Assembly: GCF_013761175.1 (NCBI RefSeq)
Contig: NZ_JACDUR010000001.1
Location: forward strand, 868,001-932,000
Length of the DNA: 64,000 nt
Reading direction: 5' to 3'
Source: Nonomuraea soli
Lineage (GTDB): Bacteria > Actinomycetota > Actinomycetes > Streptosporangiales > Streptosporangiaceae
Shown: positions 1 to 13,578 of the stretch, in pieces
Numbering within the stretch: the first letter of the stretch is position 1
Layout: every line of letters begins with the position of its first letter
Program-made: the position numbers and the translations under genes
The notes under the pieces: model-generated
The model's input: the letters and a program-made list of their open reading frames with translations, nothing else
Told to the model about the DNA's origin: nothing
Database searches by the model: none

Positions 1-876
1 CAGCTTCGCGACTTCGGCCTGTCCACGCAGGACTGGGCCTCCTGGAGCGCCGACCGGCTGAAGAACATCGCGGTGCGCGTCGTGATGCTCGGCATCATGA
101 TCGTCGTCCTGGTGGCCCTGGCCGGACGCCTGAAGCGGTGGTGGATCCCGGCCGCCGCCGGAGCGTTCGCCTTCACGCTGCTCGCCTCCTTCATCTACCC
201 GCTGGTCTTCGAGCCGCTCTTCAACGACTTCCGCTCGATGCCGCCGAGCAAGCTCAGGACCGACCTGCTCGCCATGGCCCAGCGCGACGGCGTGCCGGTC
301 GAGGACGTGCTCATCGCCGACGCCTCGCGCCGCACCACCGCGCTGAACGCCTATGTCTCCGGCTTCGGCGCCACGCGCCGCATCGTCGTCTACGACACGC
401 TGCTCAAGGCCCCCGAGGACGAGGTCGAGCTGGTGGTCGCCCACGAGCTGGGTCACGCCAAGAACAACGACGTGCTGCACGGCACGCTGGTCGGCGGGCT
501 GGGCGCCGCGTTCGGCGCGGGGCTGCTGTTCCTGCTCTTCCCGCTCGTGCGGCGGCGCGCCGGGGTGGCGTCGATCGCCGACCCGAAGGCCGTGGGCGTG
601 GTGATGGGCCTGATGAGCCTGGCCACGGTGCTGTCGGGCCCCGCCCAGAACGTCGTCAGCCGCCACATCGAGGCCAGGGCCGACCTCAACGCGCTCGACC
701 TGACTCGCGACCCCGCCACCTTCATCGCCATGCAGAAGCGCCTGGCGACCACCAACATCGCCGACCTGTCGCCGGATCCGCTGGAGTACGTGCTGTACGC
801 CTCGCATCCCACCGCCCCCCAGCGCATCGCGATGGCCCGCGCCTGGGCCCTGGTGAACCGGCTCCCAGAGCCGTGA
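1..876 (+). CDS. M48 family membrane zinc metallopeptidase, 5' end missing
   Basis: The reading frame is open from base 1, so the start lies upstream of the window. The visible 291 residues contain hydrophobic segments flanking a zinc-protease motif HELGH (around base 445, in context VVAHELGHAKNND) and a downstream glutamate in RHIEARAD, the third zinc ligand expected of M48/Ste24-type peptidases. This matches the C-terminal half of CAAX-prenyl-protease-like or HtpX-like enzymes, which act within the cytoplasmic membrane on membrane proteins. The substrate cannot be deduced. The stop overlaps the GTG start of the next gene by four bases, so the two are probably co-transcribed. Family assignment is firm; the physiological role is not. 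Confidence 0.9.
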   Translation, partial: QLRDFGLSTQDWASWSADRLKNIAVRVVMLGIMIVVLVALAGRLKRWWIPAAAGAFAFTLLASFIYPLVFEPLFNDFRSMPPSKLRTDLLAMAQRDGVPVEDVLIADASRRTTALNAYVSGFGATRRIVVYDTLLKAPEDEVELVVAHELGHAKNNDVLHGTLVGGLGAAFGAGLLFLLFPLVRRRAGVASIADPKAVGVVMGLMSLATVLSGPAQNVVSRHIEARADLNALDLTRDPATFIAMQKRLATTNIADLSPDPLEYVLYASHPTAPQRIAMARAWALVNRLPEP

Positions 877-1982
877 CGCGGGTCCTGGTCGTCACCAACG
901 ACTTCCCGCCCCGTCCCGGCGGCATCCAGTCGTTCGTGCACGGCCTGGTCTCCAGGCTGCCCGGCGTGCTCGTCTACGCGCCGTCCTGGCCCGGTGACGC
1001 GGACTTCGACCGGCGCCAGCCGTACCCCGTCTTCCGCCATCCCACCTCGCTCATGCTGCCCACCCGCGACGTGGGCCGCCGGGCCGCCGCGCTGGTCGAG
1101 CGGCACGGCGTCGACACGGTCGTGTTCGGCGCGGCGGCCCCGCTCGGGCTGCTCGCGCCCCGGCTGCGCGCCGCCGGGGCTCGGCGGATCGTCATGCTCA
1201 CCCACGGCCACGAGGCGTCCTGGGCGGCCACCCCCGGCTTCCGCGCGGTGCTGCGCCGCATCGCGCGCGGCGCCGACGCTGTCACCTACCTGGGCGGCTA
1301 CACCCGCCGCAGGCTGGAGGCGGTGATCCCGCCCGCTCTGCTCGTGCCGCTCGCGCCCGGCGTCGACCCCGGGCGTTTCCATCCCGAGGTGCCGGGGACG
1401 GTGGTCAGGCAGCGCCTCGGCCTGGGCGAGCGCCCGGTCGTCGTCTGCGTCTCCCGGCTGGTGCCGCGCAAGGGCCAGGACCGGCTGATCCGCGCCTGGC
1501 CGCGGGTGCTGCGCGGGGTGCCGTCCGCGGTGCTGCTGCTCGTCGGCGAGGGACCCTACCGCCGCCGCCTGGCACGGCTCGGCGCGGGCCTGGGCGACGC
1601 GGTGCGTTTCGCGGGCGCGGTGCCCGCCGAGGAGCTGCCGCTCTACTACGCGGCGGGTGACGTCTTCGCGATGCCCTGCCGTACCCGATGGCGCGGGATC
1701 GACGTCGAAGGCCTCGGCATCGTCTTCCTGGAGGCGTCGTCGAGCGGCCTGCCCGTGGTCGCCGGCTCCTCCGGCGGAGCCCCCGACGCCGTACGGCACG
1801 GCGAGAGCGGCCTTGTCGTCGACGGCGACGGCGTCGATGAGCTGGCGGAAGCCCTGGTGGACCTGCTGTCGGACCCCGTGCGGGCCCGCAAGATGGGCGA
1901 GCTGGGCCGCGAGTGGATCCTGCGGGAATGGGCCTGGGACCAGGTCATGACGCACTTCGACGACATCCTGCGTCATCGGTGA
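873..1982 (+). CDS. GT4 glycosyltransferase, PimB-like (phosphatidylinositol mannoside synthesis)
   Basis: A 369-residue GT-B fold glycosyltransferase starting at GTG inside the stop of the protease gene (GTGA overlap). The N-terminal acceptor domain carries the glycine-rich PRPGGIQ loop (residues 14-19), and the donor domain has Arg195 and Lys200 in SRLVPRKGQ and the E-x7-E motif EGLGIVFLE (279-287), typical of retaining GT4 enzymes using nucleotide sugars. Overall pattern matches actinobacterial GDP-mannose-dependent alpha-(1-6)-phosphatidylinositol monomannoside mannosyltransferases (PimB'). It would act at the inner face of the membrane to build PIM or lipoglycan precursors. Related MgtA-type transferases cannot be fully excluded. 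Confidence 0.85.
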   Translation: MTRVLVVTNDFPPRPGGIQSFVHGLVSRLPGVLVYAPSWPGDADFDRRQPYPVFRHPTSLMLPTRDVGRRAAALVERHGVDTVVFGAAAPLGLLAPRLRAAGARRIVMLTHGHEASWAATPGFRAVLRRIARGADAVTYLGGYTRRRLEAVIPPALLVPLAPGVDPGRFHPEVPGTVVRQRLGLGERPVVVCVSRLVPRKGQDRLIRAWPRVLRGVPSAVLLLVGEGPYRRRLARLGAGLGDAVRFAGAVPAEELPLYYAAGDVFAMPCRTRWRGIDVEGLGIVFLEASSSGLPVVAGSSGGAPDAVRHGESGLVVDGDGVDELAEALVDLLSDPVRARKMGELGREWILREWAWDQVMTHFDDILRHR

Positions 1983-2011
1983 CGCCGACGACTGTCATGG
2001 AGGACTTGCGC

Positions 2012-2041
2012 TGACGTCGCGATGATGTCATGATGACGTCA
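2012..2041 (+). promoter_or_regulatory. Three TGACGTCA-like boxes at 11-bp spacing, overlapping the start codon
   Basis: Boxes TGACGTCG (2012-2019), TGATGTCA (2023-2030) and TGACGTCA (2034-2041) begin exactly 11 bp apart, so they lie on one face of the helix. The last box ends on the A of the ATG of the ribbon-helix-helix gene. Proteins of that fold usually bind short repeated half-sites cooperatively and autoregulate, so this is a plausible operator for the gene product. The box positions are seen directly; binding is inference. Confidence 0.6.
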
Positions 2042-2586
2042 TGGAGTTGACGACCTACATCGAAACCCTCCGCCGGGAGCTCGGCTCCGCGGCGGAGGTC
2101 GCCGGGCCGGAGGTGAGCGCCGCCGCCGAGCGGCTGGCCATGGCCCTGGACCCCGCGGTCCGCATGACGCTGATCGAGGTCCTGTCCGACGCGGCCGACG
2201 AGGTCACCAGGCAGATCGACCCGGGCGTCGTCGAGCTGCGGATCAGGGGCCGCGAGCCCCAGTTCGTGGTCACCGCGCCGCTCGTCCACGAGCACGCCGC
2301 CCCGATGGAGCCCCCGGCGCCGCCGGCCCCACCGGCCCCGCCCTTCCCGGGCGAGGGCGAGGACGGCACCGCCCGCATGACCCTGCGCCTGCCCGAGTCG
2401 CTCAAGTCGCGCATCGAGCAGTCGGCCGCCTCGGCCGGGGTCTCGGTGAACGCCTGGCTGGTCAGGGCGCTGGGAGCGGCGGTCGGCAACCAGCAGTCCG
2501 GCCCGCCCTACGGCCCCCCGCCCGGCTACGGCCCGCCCCCCGGCCGTCAAGGCCCCGGCAAGCGCATCAGCGGCTGGGCCCGCTGA
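2041..2586 (+). CDS. Ribbon-helix-helix (HicB/Arc-like) DNA-binding protein
   Basis: This 181-residue protein has an alpha-helical N-terminal region (1-60), a Pro/Ala-rich linker (88-103) and a C-terminal ribbon-helix-helix domain (about 110-148) beginning ARMTLRLPESLK, the beta strand plus two helices of Arc/HicB-like DNA-binding proteins, then a Gly-Pro-Tyr rich tail. Database entries of this type are often labelled HicB-family antitoxin, but no HicA-like toxin gene lies beside it, so it is better seen as a stand-alone transcriptional regulator. It precedes the DUF4097 gene by 18 bases and probably regulates that operon through the boxes just upstream. No Shine-Dalgarno sequence is evident, and the operator touches the ATG. 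Confidence 0.75.
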   Translation: MELTTYIETLRRELGSAAEVAGPEVSAAAERLAMALDPAVRMTLIEVLSDAADEVTRQIDPGVVELRIRGREPQFVVTAPLVHEHAAPMEPPAPPAPPAPPFPGEGEDGTARMTLRLPESLKSRIEQSAASAGVSVNAWLVRALGAAVGNQQSGPPYGPPPGYGPPPGRQGPGKRISGWAR

Positions 2587-2604
2587 CCCACGAGAGGACC
2601 AGAG

Positions 2605-3381
2605 ATGACCGAGTTCCCCACGCCCAAGCCGATCACGCTCCACGTCGACGTTCCCGCCGGACGCGTCGACATCACGGCCTCCGACCGCCCGACCACCGAG
2701 GTCGAGGTGAAGGCGGCCAGGTTCACCGACGAAAGCTACGCCGAGCAGGTCAGGGTCGAGCAGAACGGCGACACCGTCTCCATCGTCGCCCCGCACGAAC
2801 GCCGCGGCCTGCGCTCCTCCAGCCTGCGCGTCACGGTGTCGCTGCCCACGGGCTCGCGCCTCGACGTGACCACGGCCTCCGCCGACGTCACCGTCACCGG
2901 CCACGTCGCCGACGTGATGCTCGGCACCGCCTCCGGCGACGTGAAGGTGGAGTCGGCCGACAGCGTCCGCATCAAGACGGCGTCAGGTGACGTCAGATGT
3001 GACGTCATCGCCGGTCAGGCCACTGTCACGACCGCCTCGGGTGACATCGTCCTGCGCTCGGTCGGCGGCGCCGCCGAGGTCGGCACGGCCTCGGGCGACA
3101 TCACGCTCACCGACGTCGGCGGCGACCTGCTCGCCAAGTCCGCCTCCGGCGACCTGTCCTTCGGAGCGGTGCGCGGCGGCCGCGCCGAGGTGCGCTCCAC
3201 CTCGGGCGACGTGCGGCTCGCAGTCCCCGAGGGCACCGCCGCCTGGCTCGACGTCTCCAGCCTGTCCGGCGACATCTCCTCCTCCCTCCACCAGGGCGAG
3301 CAGCCCTCGGAGGGCGAACGAACCATGGAAGTCAGCGTCCGCACCCTGAGCGGCGACATCTCGATTGTGAGGACCCGATGA
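2605..3381 (+). CDS. DUF4097 family beta-strand repeat protein
   Basis: The 258-residue protein is built of repeated short strands containing S-G-D-V/I (for example TASGDV, TASGDI, STSGDV, SLSGDI), the signature of the DUF4097 right-handed beta-helix-like family. It has no signal peptide or membrane segment, so it is probably cytoplasmic or associates with a partner. Function of the family is not established; such proteins commonly sit beside small regulators and envelope-stress genes. It follows the ribbon-helix-helix gene with a GAGAGGA ribosome-binding site and overlaps the next small gene by four bases (ATGA), so the three form one operon. Confidence 0.85.
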   Translation: MTEFPTPKPITLHVDVPAGRVDITASDRPTTEVEVKAARFTDESYAEQVRVEQNGDTVSIVAPHERRGLRSSSLRVTVSLPTGSRLDVTTASADVTVTGHVADVMLGTASGDVKVESADSVRIKTASGDVRCDVIAGQATVTTASGDIVLRSVGGAAEVGTASGDITLTDVGGDLLAKSASGDLSFGAVRGGRAEVRSTSGDVRLAVPEGTAAWLDVSSLSGDISSSLHQGEQPSEGERTMEVSVRTLSGDISIVRTR

Positions 3382-3539
3382 ACGACGACATCATGCTCCA
3401 GGCTCTGACCATCGAACACCGCGAGCGCATCGCGCAGGCCGACCACCACCGCCTCGTGCGCAAGGCGCCCCGGCGCCGCAACCCCGTCCGGCACCGCATC
3501 GCCAGTGCCCTTCACCACCTCGCCAACGCCATCGACTGA
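3378..3539 (+). CDS. Small basic protein, third gene of the RHH-DUF4097 operon
   Basis: A 53-codon frame starting in the ATGA overlap with the preceding stop. The product is rich in Arg and His (for example HHRLVRKAPRRRNPVRHR), with acidic N-terminus and no hydrophobic segment. Codon third positions follow the genome bias, which supports real coding. The coupling to the DUF4097 gene suggests a shared role, perhaps as a small partner, but the sequence is not recognised and no function is claimed. Confidence 0.65.
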   Translation: MNDDIMLQALTIEHRERIAQADHHRLVRKAPRRRNPVRHRIASALHHLANAID

Positions 3540-3673
3540 CGGCGGCGCGTCATGAGAACGACCGCGAACCCCGCTCCGGCAGGCCCCACGGGTTCTGCCG
3601 GACCACTCCCCGGCGTGGCGGACCGCCACACCTGCCCGCCCTCCCGCCCGGCCGCCGATCGGCCCGGAGCTCG

Positions 3674-3709
3674 CCCCGCAGGCCACCCCGCAGGTCACCC
3701 CGCGGGTCG
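3674..3709. repeat. Three tandem 12-bp units in the spacer 3540-3724
   Basis: Units CCCCGCAGGCCA, CCCCGCAGGTCA and CCCCGCGGGTCG follow one another without gaps. They lie in the 185-bp non-coding spacer between the convergent 53-codon gene and the IclR gene, just beyond the IclR stop. No terminator-like T-run was seen. The repeat is probably a slippage product. Confidence 0.55.
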
Positions 3710-3724
3710 GCTCGCTGGGCAGGG

Positions 3725-4519
3725 TCAGGTCGGAGAGCCGCGGCGGGTGCGCAGGGCGGTGGTCGTGGCCAGTGCCACCCGCCAGACCGCCAGGCCGTGC
3801 TCGGCCAGCCTGGCCTCGCCAGCCTGACCGGCCACCCCGACGGCCATGCAGATCCGCCCGTCCGGCCCGAAGACCGGGGCCGCGGCGCAGGAGAGGCCCC
3901 CGGAGAACTCCTCGCGCGAATAGGCCACCCCTCGCCGGTGCACCACCGCGAGCTCCTGCTCCAGGGCGGAGAGCCGGGTGATGGTCCGGCGGGTGAAACG
4001 TTCCAGGACCCCGTGGCCGAAGAACGCCCGGCGCAGGCCGGGATCGAAGGCCAGCAGCACCTTCCCGGCCGCCGTGCAGTGCAGCGGAGCCCGGTCGACA
4101 CCGTCGGAGGGCGACTCCACCCGGTCGTAGCCGTAGAGGCGCTCGATGTAACCGGCCTCCAGACCCTGGCCCACGGCCAGGTTGACCGTCTGCCTGGTGG
4201 TTTCGTACAGGTGGAGCAGATGCGGCAGCACCACCCGGCGCGTGCCGGGCACCCGGGTGCGCAGCGCCCCCGTGAGCTCGGACAGCTCCTGGTCGAGTGT
4301 GTAGTCCGTGCCCACCCGGCGGGCCAGCCGCTGGCCGCACAACATGCCCAGCAGCCGATGCACCGTCGACTTGGGCAGGCCCGTCTGCCGTGACACGTGG
4401 GCCACGCCGACCGGATGCGCGTTGCCGGCCAGCGCGCGCAGGATCTCGACCCCCTTCTCCAGACTGCTTGGCTGCGCTTGCGTGGAAACATCCTCATGAA
4501 CGGAGAGGGTCCGCGCCAT
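3725..4519 (-). CDS. IclR family transcriptional regulator
   Basis: A 264-residue regulator: N-terminal winged helix-turn-helix beginning SLEKGVEILRALAGN with recognition helix region RQTGLPKSTVHRLLGML, then a C-terminal effector domain of the IclR type, including the conserved late block YSREEFSGGLSCAAAPVFGPDG. IclR proteins bind small organic effectors and repress or activate nearby catabolic or biosynthetic genes. It lies 93 bp downstream of dxs in the same direction, with a perfect dyad just upstream, so it may be separately autoregulated. Control of the adjacent dxs/encapsulin cluster is an attractive inference but not shown. Confidence 0.9.
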   Translation of the reverse strand: MARTLSVHEDVSTQAQPSSLEKGVEILRALAGNAHPVGVAHVSRQTGLPKSTVHRLLGMLCGQRLARRVGTDYTLDQELSELTGALRTRVPGTRRVVLPHLLHLYETTRQTVNLAVGQGLEAGYIERLYGYDRVESPSDGVDRAPLHCTAAGKVLLAFDPGLRRAFFGHGVLERFTRRTITRLSALEQELAVVHRRGVAYSREEFSGGLSCAAAPVFGPDGRICMAVGVAGQAGEARLAEHGLAVWRVALATTTALRTRRGSPT

Positions 4520-4579
4520 CCGTTGATCGAACCTCTCTGTGGCCCCGATGCCGTGCAGGTCAAACCCTCCTCAGTGGAG

Positions 4580-4593
4580 GTCAAAACTTTGAC
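4580..4593. promoter_or_regulatory. Perfect palindrome GTCAAAACTTTGAC upstream of the IclR gene
   Basis: The 14-bp sequence reads GTCAAA-AC-TTTGAC, a perfect dyad located about 60 bp upstream of the IclR start, in an AT-richer patch. A second GGTCAAAC half-site lies at 4559-4566. IclR dimers bind such short dyads, so this is a candidate autoregulatory operator. Confidence 0.5.
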
Positions 4594-4612
4594 TACCCTG
4601 CGTCGCGGGCGA

Positions 4613-6403
4613 TCACACCTGGTGTTCCAGCCGGACGGCGCGCGCGATGGCCGGTCCTGTCAGCCCCGCGGATGCCAGGAGTTCCTCCCGCGTGCCGTGC
4701 TCGACGAACGTCCGCGGGAGCCCGAGTGTGCGGACCCGGGCTCCCGGGGCGCAGGCCTGTATGACGGCGGCGCCCACGCCGCCGCTGACCACGCCGTCCT
4801 CGACGGTGACGACCAAATCGTGCTCGGCGGCCAATTCGGCCAGGCCGGGCGTGACCGGCAGCGCCCAGCGCGGATCGGCGACCGTGACGCCGATCCCGGC
4901 CGAGGTCAGCCGCTCCGCCGCGTCCACGCAGGCCGCCGCCATCGCGCCGACGCCCACCAGCAGCACGTCCCGGCCGCTGAGCCACAGGATGTCGAGGCCT
5001 GCGGACCGTTCCAAGGCGGCGAGTTCCGCGCCCGCCGGGCCCTTGGGGAAACGCAGCACCGAGGGTCCTGGCAGTGACAGGCATTCGCGCAGCAGCTCGC
5101 GCAGCCGTACGGCGTCTCTCGGAGCGGCGACGGACAGGCCGGGCACGGCCGACAGCATCGCGAGATCCCACATGCCGTGGTGGCTGGGGCCGTCGGGTCC
5201 GGTGACGCCCGCGCGGTCCAGCACGATCGTCACCGGCAGCTCCCGCAGCGCGACGTCGAGGAGCAGCTGGTCGAAGGCGCGGTTGAGGAAGCTCGCGTAG
5301 ATCGCGACGAGCGGGCGCAGCCCGCCCAGTGCCAGGCCCGCCGCGGAGGCGACGGCGTGCTGCTCGGCGATGCCGACGTCGAACATGCGGCCCGGATACC
5401 GGGCGCCGAAGGCCGACAGCCCGGTGGGGCCCGGCATCGCGGCCGTCACGCACACCAGGTCCGGGAGCTGTTCGCCGAGCGCGCACAGCTCCTCGGAGAA
5501 CACTCTGGTCAGCGAGCGCGCGCCGGCGGCGGGCACCGCGTGCAGGTGATCCTCCAGATCCTGCTCGGCGGGACGGTAGCCGGCGCCCTTGCGGGTGATG
5601 CAGTGCACCACCACGGGACCCCTCAGTTGCCGGGCCGTGCGCAGCGCCGACTCCAGGGCCGCCAGGTCGTGGCCGTGCACCGGGCCCAGGTAGCGGAAGC
5701 CCAGGTTCTCGAAGACGGTCACGCTCAGCCGGTCGCCGCGCAGCGCCGCCAGGTGGTCGGCGATCGCGCCGTGGGTGGGGGCGTAGGAACGGCCGTTGTC
5801 GTTGAGGACCACGATCACCGGGCGGTCCTTGGCGGTTCCGAGGTTGTTCAGCGCCTCCCAGGCCATGCCGCCGGTCAGCGAGCCGTCGCCGACGACCGCC
5901 ACGACCGCGTGCTCGCGGTCGCCGGCCAGCTGCCTGGCCTTGGCCAGGCCGTCGGCGTAGGACAGGGCGGTGGAGGCGTGCGAGTTGCCGATCACGTCGT
6001 GCGGCGACTCGGCGGGCTCGGGATAGCCCGACAGGCCGCCGCGCTTGCGCAGCTTGTCGAAGCCCGCACGCCGCCCCGTCAGCAGTTTGTGCACGTAGGC
6101 CTGGTGGCCGGTGTCGAAGAGGATCGTGTCGCCGGGGGAGCGGAAGACCCGGTGCAGCGCGATCGTCAGCTCCACGACGCCCAGGTTCGACCCGAGATGC
6201 CCGCCCGACGCGGTGACCTTGCGCACGAGGAAGCTCCGGATCTCCGCGGCGAGCGCGGGAAGCTGTTCCGGCGCGAGCGCACGGAGATCGTCCGGGGAGG
6301 AGATCCGCGCCAGCAGCCGGCTCAGAGTCGTCGACATGTGGTCGAGTGTGGGCGGATCGGGCGTCCGAGTGAACACATTGTTCCGCTCTTCGGGATGCGG
6401 CAT
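4613..6403 (-). CDS. dxs: 1-deoxy-D-xylulose-5-phosphate synthase
   Basis: A 596-residue thiamine-diphosphate enzyme that condenses pyruvate and glyceraldehyde-3-phosphate to DXP, first step of the MEP isoprenoid pathway. The motif GDGSLTGGM (172-180) followed by NN is the ThDP/Mg site; [13 protein letters not shown] (99-111) and IAEQHAV (344-350, catalytic Glu346) are conserved in the family. The start at 6403 is supported by AGGAAG four bases upstream; an internal ATG at 6337 lacks a ribosome-binding site, so a Pro-rich extension of about 22 residues precedes the usual N-terminus. It is divergent from the polyprenyl synthase/encapsulin/terpene cyclase operon, implying a dedicated precursor supply. 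A housekeeping dxs probably exists elsewhere; this copy may be paralogous. Confidence 0.95.
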   Translation of the reverse strand: MPHPEERNNVFTRTPDPPTLDHMSTTLSRLLARISSPDDLRALAPEQLPALAAEIRSFLVRKVTASGGHLGSNLGVVELTIALHRVFRSPGDTILFDTGHQAYVHKLLTGRRAGFDKLRKRGGLSGYPEPAESPHDVIGNSHASTALSYADGLAKARQLAGDREHAVVAVVGDGSLTGGMAWEALNNLGTAKDRPVIVVLNDNGRSYAPTHGAIADHLAALRGDRLSVTVFENLGFRYLGPVHGHDLAALESALRTARQLRGPVVVHCITRKGAGYRPAEQDLEDHLHAVPAAGARSLTRVFSEELCALGEQLPDLVCVTAAMPGPTGLSAFGARYPGRMFDVGIAEQHAVASAAGLALGGLRPLVAIYASFLNRAFDQLLLDVALRELPVTIVLDRAGVTGPDGPSHHGMWDLAMLSAVPGLSVAAPRDAVRLRELLRECLSLPGPSVLRFPKGPAGAELAALERSAGLDILWLSGRDVLLVGVGAMAAACVDAAERLTSAGIGVTVADPRWALPVTPGLAELAAEHDLVVTVEDGVVSGGVGAAVIQACAPGARVRTLGLPRTFVEHGTREELLASAGLTGPAIARAVRLEHQV

Positions 6404-6468
6404 TTACTTCCTGTGATAGATACATGACCTTGCGTATACCGAAGGTTCGGGGGACGGAAGGTTCTGGA
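6404..6468. promoter_or_regulatory. Divergent promoter region between dxs and the encapsulin operon
   Basis: Only 65 bp separate the dxs start from the GTG start of the polyprenyl synthase, so both promoters must overlap here or one transcript is leaderless. The stretch is locally AT-richer (GTGATAGATACATG, TTGCGTATACC) and has two direct copies of GAAGGTTC (6441-6448 and 6458-6465). Shared control of precursor supply and nanocompartment genes is likely; exact -10/-35 elements could not be assigned. Confidence 0.5.
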
Positions 6469-7500
6469 GTGACGACTGAGACCATGGGACGCACCGACGA
6501 TCGCACGCGCTGGCTGCGCGCGCGCGTGGACGAACGGCTGGCCGCGTTCTTGACCGAGCACGTCTCGCCGGTCGACGACCCCGACGTCGTCTCGGCCTAC
6601 GCCCTGCTGCGGGAGTTCGTGCTCGACGGCGGCAAGCGCATCCGCCCGGTCCTGTGCTACTGGGGCTGGCGCGGGGCGGGAGGCGACGACTGCGAGGAGA
6701 TCATCTCGGCCGCCGCCTCGCTGGAGTTGTGCCACGCGGGCCTGCTGATCCACGACGACATCATGGATGCCAGCAACACCCGCCGAGGCCGCCCGACCGT
6801 GCACCGGGTGCTGGGCGAATCACCCGCGATCCTGCTCGGCGTGCTCGCCATGACCTGGGCCGACGAGCTGATGGCCGGCTGCACCTCCGACGCCGCCCGC
6901 CTGCGCGGCGCCCGGCTGCGCTACGACGCGATGCGCACGGAGGTCATCACCGGCCAGTACCTCGACCTGCTCGCCCCCGCCCGCGACGGCGTCACCGTCG
7001 AGCAGACCCTCACCACCATCCGCTACAAGACGGCCAAGTACACCGTGGAGCGCCCGCTGCAGATCGGCGGGGAGCTGGCCGGGGCCGACGCCGCCTTGCT
7101 GGGCGCCTACAGCCGCCTGGGCCTGCCCCTCGGCGAGGCCTTCCAGCTCCGCGACGACATTCTCGGCATGTTCGGCGACCCCGCCCAGACCGGCAAGTCA
7201 CGCCTCGACGACCTGCGCGAGGGCAAGCACACCGTGCTCATCGCCCACGCCCGCGACCACGCCGCCGGGTCCGCCGCCCACTACCTGCGCACCTGGTACG
7301 GCAACGCCGCCCTCGGCGAGGAGCACGCGGAGCAGATCCGCGAGATCGTCGCGGCCACCGGCTCGCTCGCCCACGTCGAGCAGCTGATCGCCGACCGGGT
7401 GGGCCAGGCCCTGGAGACCCTTCACACCGCGCCGATCACCGAAGAAGGGCGGCAGGCGCTCAGCGCGCTGGCCGACCGCATCGCCAATCGCTCGCGATAA
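6469..7500 (+). CDS. Polyprenyl (geranyl/farnesyl-type) diphosphate synthase
   Basis: A 343-residue trans-isoprenyl diphosphate synthase. The first aspartate-rich motif is DDIMD (96-100) and the second DDILG (228-232), with GGKRIRP (54-60) binding isopentenyl diphosphate. GTG 6469 is chosen because GGAAGG lies seven bases upstream; an ATG at 6424 lacks this. Product chain length (C10, C15 or C20) cannot be fixed by eye. Polyprenyl synthases or transferases are recurrent companions and possible cargo of family 2B encapsulins. Here the gene sits 41 bp ahead of the first shell gene and would make the substrate of the two-domain terpene cyclase, most likely farnesyl diphosphate. Confidence 0.92.
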   Translation: MTTETMGRTDDRTRWLRARVDERLAAFLTEHVSPVDDPDVVSAYALLREFVLDGGKRIRPVLCYWGWRGAGGDDCEEIISAAASLELCHAGLLIHDDIMDASNTRRGRPTVHRVLGESPAILLGVLAMTWADELMAGCTSDAARLRGARLRYDAMRTEVITGQYLDLLAPARDGVTVEQTLTTIRYKTAKYTVERPLQIGGELAGADAALLGAYSRLGLPLGEAFQLRDDILGMFGDPAQTGKSRLDDLREGKHTVLIAHARDHAAGSAAHYLRTWYGNAALGEEHAEQIREIVAATGSLAHVEQLIADRVGQALETLHTAPITEEGRQALSALADRIANRSR

Positions 7501-7541
7501 CCGCGATCGATGTCCTTACCAACTGATGGGTGGTGTTCAGC

Positions 7542-12447
<4,906 letters not shown>

Positions 12448-12477
12448 GGATGTCCTGAACCGGGCGGGAGCCGGGGG

Positions 12478-13536
12478 TCAAGGGGTGCGGTTGCGCAGCC
12501 TGCCGTACGTCTTGAGCAGGCGGTCGGCGGGCGCCCGCAGGGCGGGGCTGGCCAGCACGGTGTTGCGCAGCGCGCGCACGGGCACGGTGGTCGCCCAGTG
12601 CAGCGCGGCGGCAGGCGTCGCGCGTGCCAGCCGCCCCTCGGCCACCGTCAGCGCGCCGTTGCTGAGCTTGTCCTTGTACTCCTTGGCGCCGCGGCCCAGG
12701 TCGATGAGGGCGATGCCGTGGGCGGCGGCCTCGCGTGCCATGGCCAGGTGGTGGATGAGGCCGGGGGAGTAGCGGGAGAAGGCGGGGTCGTAGGCGGGGA
12801 ACCAGCCGGTGAGCACCTTGTCGCTGCGCAGGCCGAAGTGGCCCGCGACCGGCAGGCCGTCGGCGTAGACCAGGTCGAGCACGCCGCCGAAGCCGGGGGT
12901 GTCGATCAGCAGCAGCTCCTCCACCAGCCGCACGATCCACGGTGCGGCGAAGCGGTCGGTGCGCCCGGTGCGCCGGTACTGCCTGCTCTTCCAGCCCAGC
13001 AGCGTGCGCAGCGCCTCGGGGTCGGTGGTGGCGTAGTCGTGGCGCACCGCCCCGATGTCGCGCTCGAGCTTGCGCTCCTTGGCCATCGTGGACTTGACGG
13101 TCTTGTTGGACGGCAGGCCCTTGCGCAGGTCGATGACGGGGGAGGGGTGGCGGCTGGTGTGGAAGGCGGGGAACTGGTCGGCCACCAGATGGTCGAACTC
13201 CCACACCGACAGCCCGCAGGCTTTCAGCAGCGCGCCCACCTCGAGCTCCAGGCCCTCGGCCAGCGCGGCGCCCTGGGCGTCGGTGAGGCCGGCGCCGACC
13301 GGCCTGCCGATGCCCAGCCGGTCGCGCTGGAAGGGCAGGAAGCCGGCCGTCCGGCCCGACTCCTCGATCACGGCCACCCGCACGTCGTCACGGCAGCGGC
13401 CGACGGCCTGGGCGAACTCGGGCGCGAGGAACGGGTTCACCAGCTCGTGGCGCGACCGCAGCAGGTCGTGCCAGGTCGTCACCTCGCTCGCGCCCAGCTC
13501 TTCCGGGCGAATCACAGTGATCTTCAGGGAACCCAC
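12478..13536 (-). CDS. GNAT-fold (BioF2/CelD, FemAB-like) acyltransferase
   Basis: A 352-residue protein of the Acetyltransf_6 (CelD/BcsL, FemAB-related) type: tandem GNAT-like halves, with the conserved central region FGGVLDLVYADGLPVAGHFGLRSD and the late block LIHHLAMAREAAAHGIALIDLGRGAKEYKDKLS. Members transfer acyl or aminoacyl groups to peptidoglycan, polysaccharide or exported conjugates. It is convergent with the encapsulin operon with only 30 bp between stops, so a direct functional link to terpenes is not implied. Immediately upstream is a dyad (TTCACG...CGTGAA within 13543-13567) in the short gap after the VanW gene. Substrate unknown. Confidence 0.8.
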   Translation of the reverse strand: MGSLKITVIRPEELGASEVTTWHDLLRSRHELVNPFLAPEFAQAVGRCRDDVRVAVIEESGRTAGFLPFQRDRLGIGRPVGAGLTDAQGAALAEGLELEVGALLKACGLSVWEFDHLVADQFPAFHTSRHPSPVIDLRKGLPSNKTVKSTMAKERKLERDIGAVRHDYATTDPEALRTLLGWKSRQYRRTGRTDRFAAPWIVRLVEELLLIDTPGFGGVLDLVYADGLPVAGHFGLRSDKVLTGWFPAYDPAFSRYSPGLIHHLAMAREAAAHGIALIDLGRGAKEYKDKLSNGALTVAEGRLARATPAAALHWATTVPVRALRNTVLASPALRAPADRLLKTYGRLRNRTP

Positions 13537-13578
13537 AAGAATTCACGCTAGGCCGGGCCCGTGAAGATTGGATGAGAT

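Noticed and set aside
2041..2586. HicAB toxin-antitoxin pair
   Set aside because: Only the HicB-like ribbon-helix-helix domain is present; no HicA-like toxin adjoins.
2988..3007. Regulatory TGACGTCA pair inside the DUF4097 gene
   Set aside because: Could arise from repeated S-G-D-V codons; kept only as a remark.
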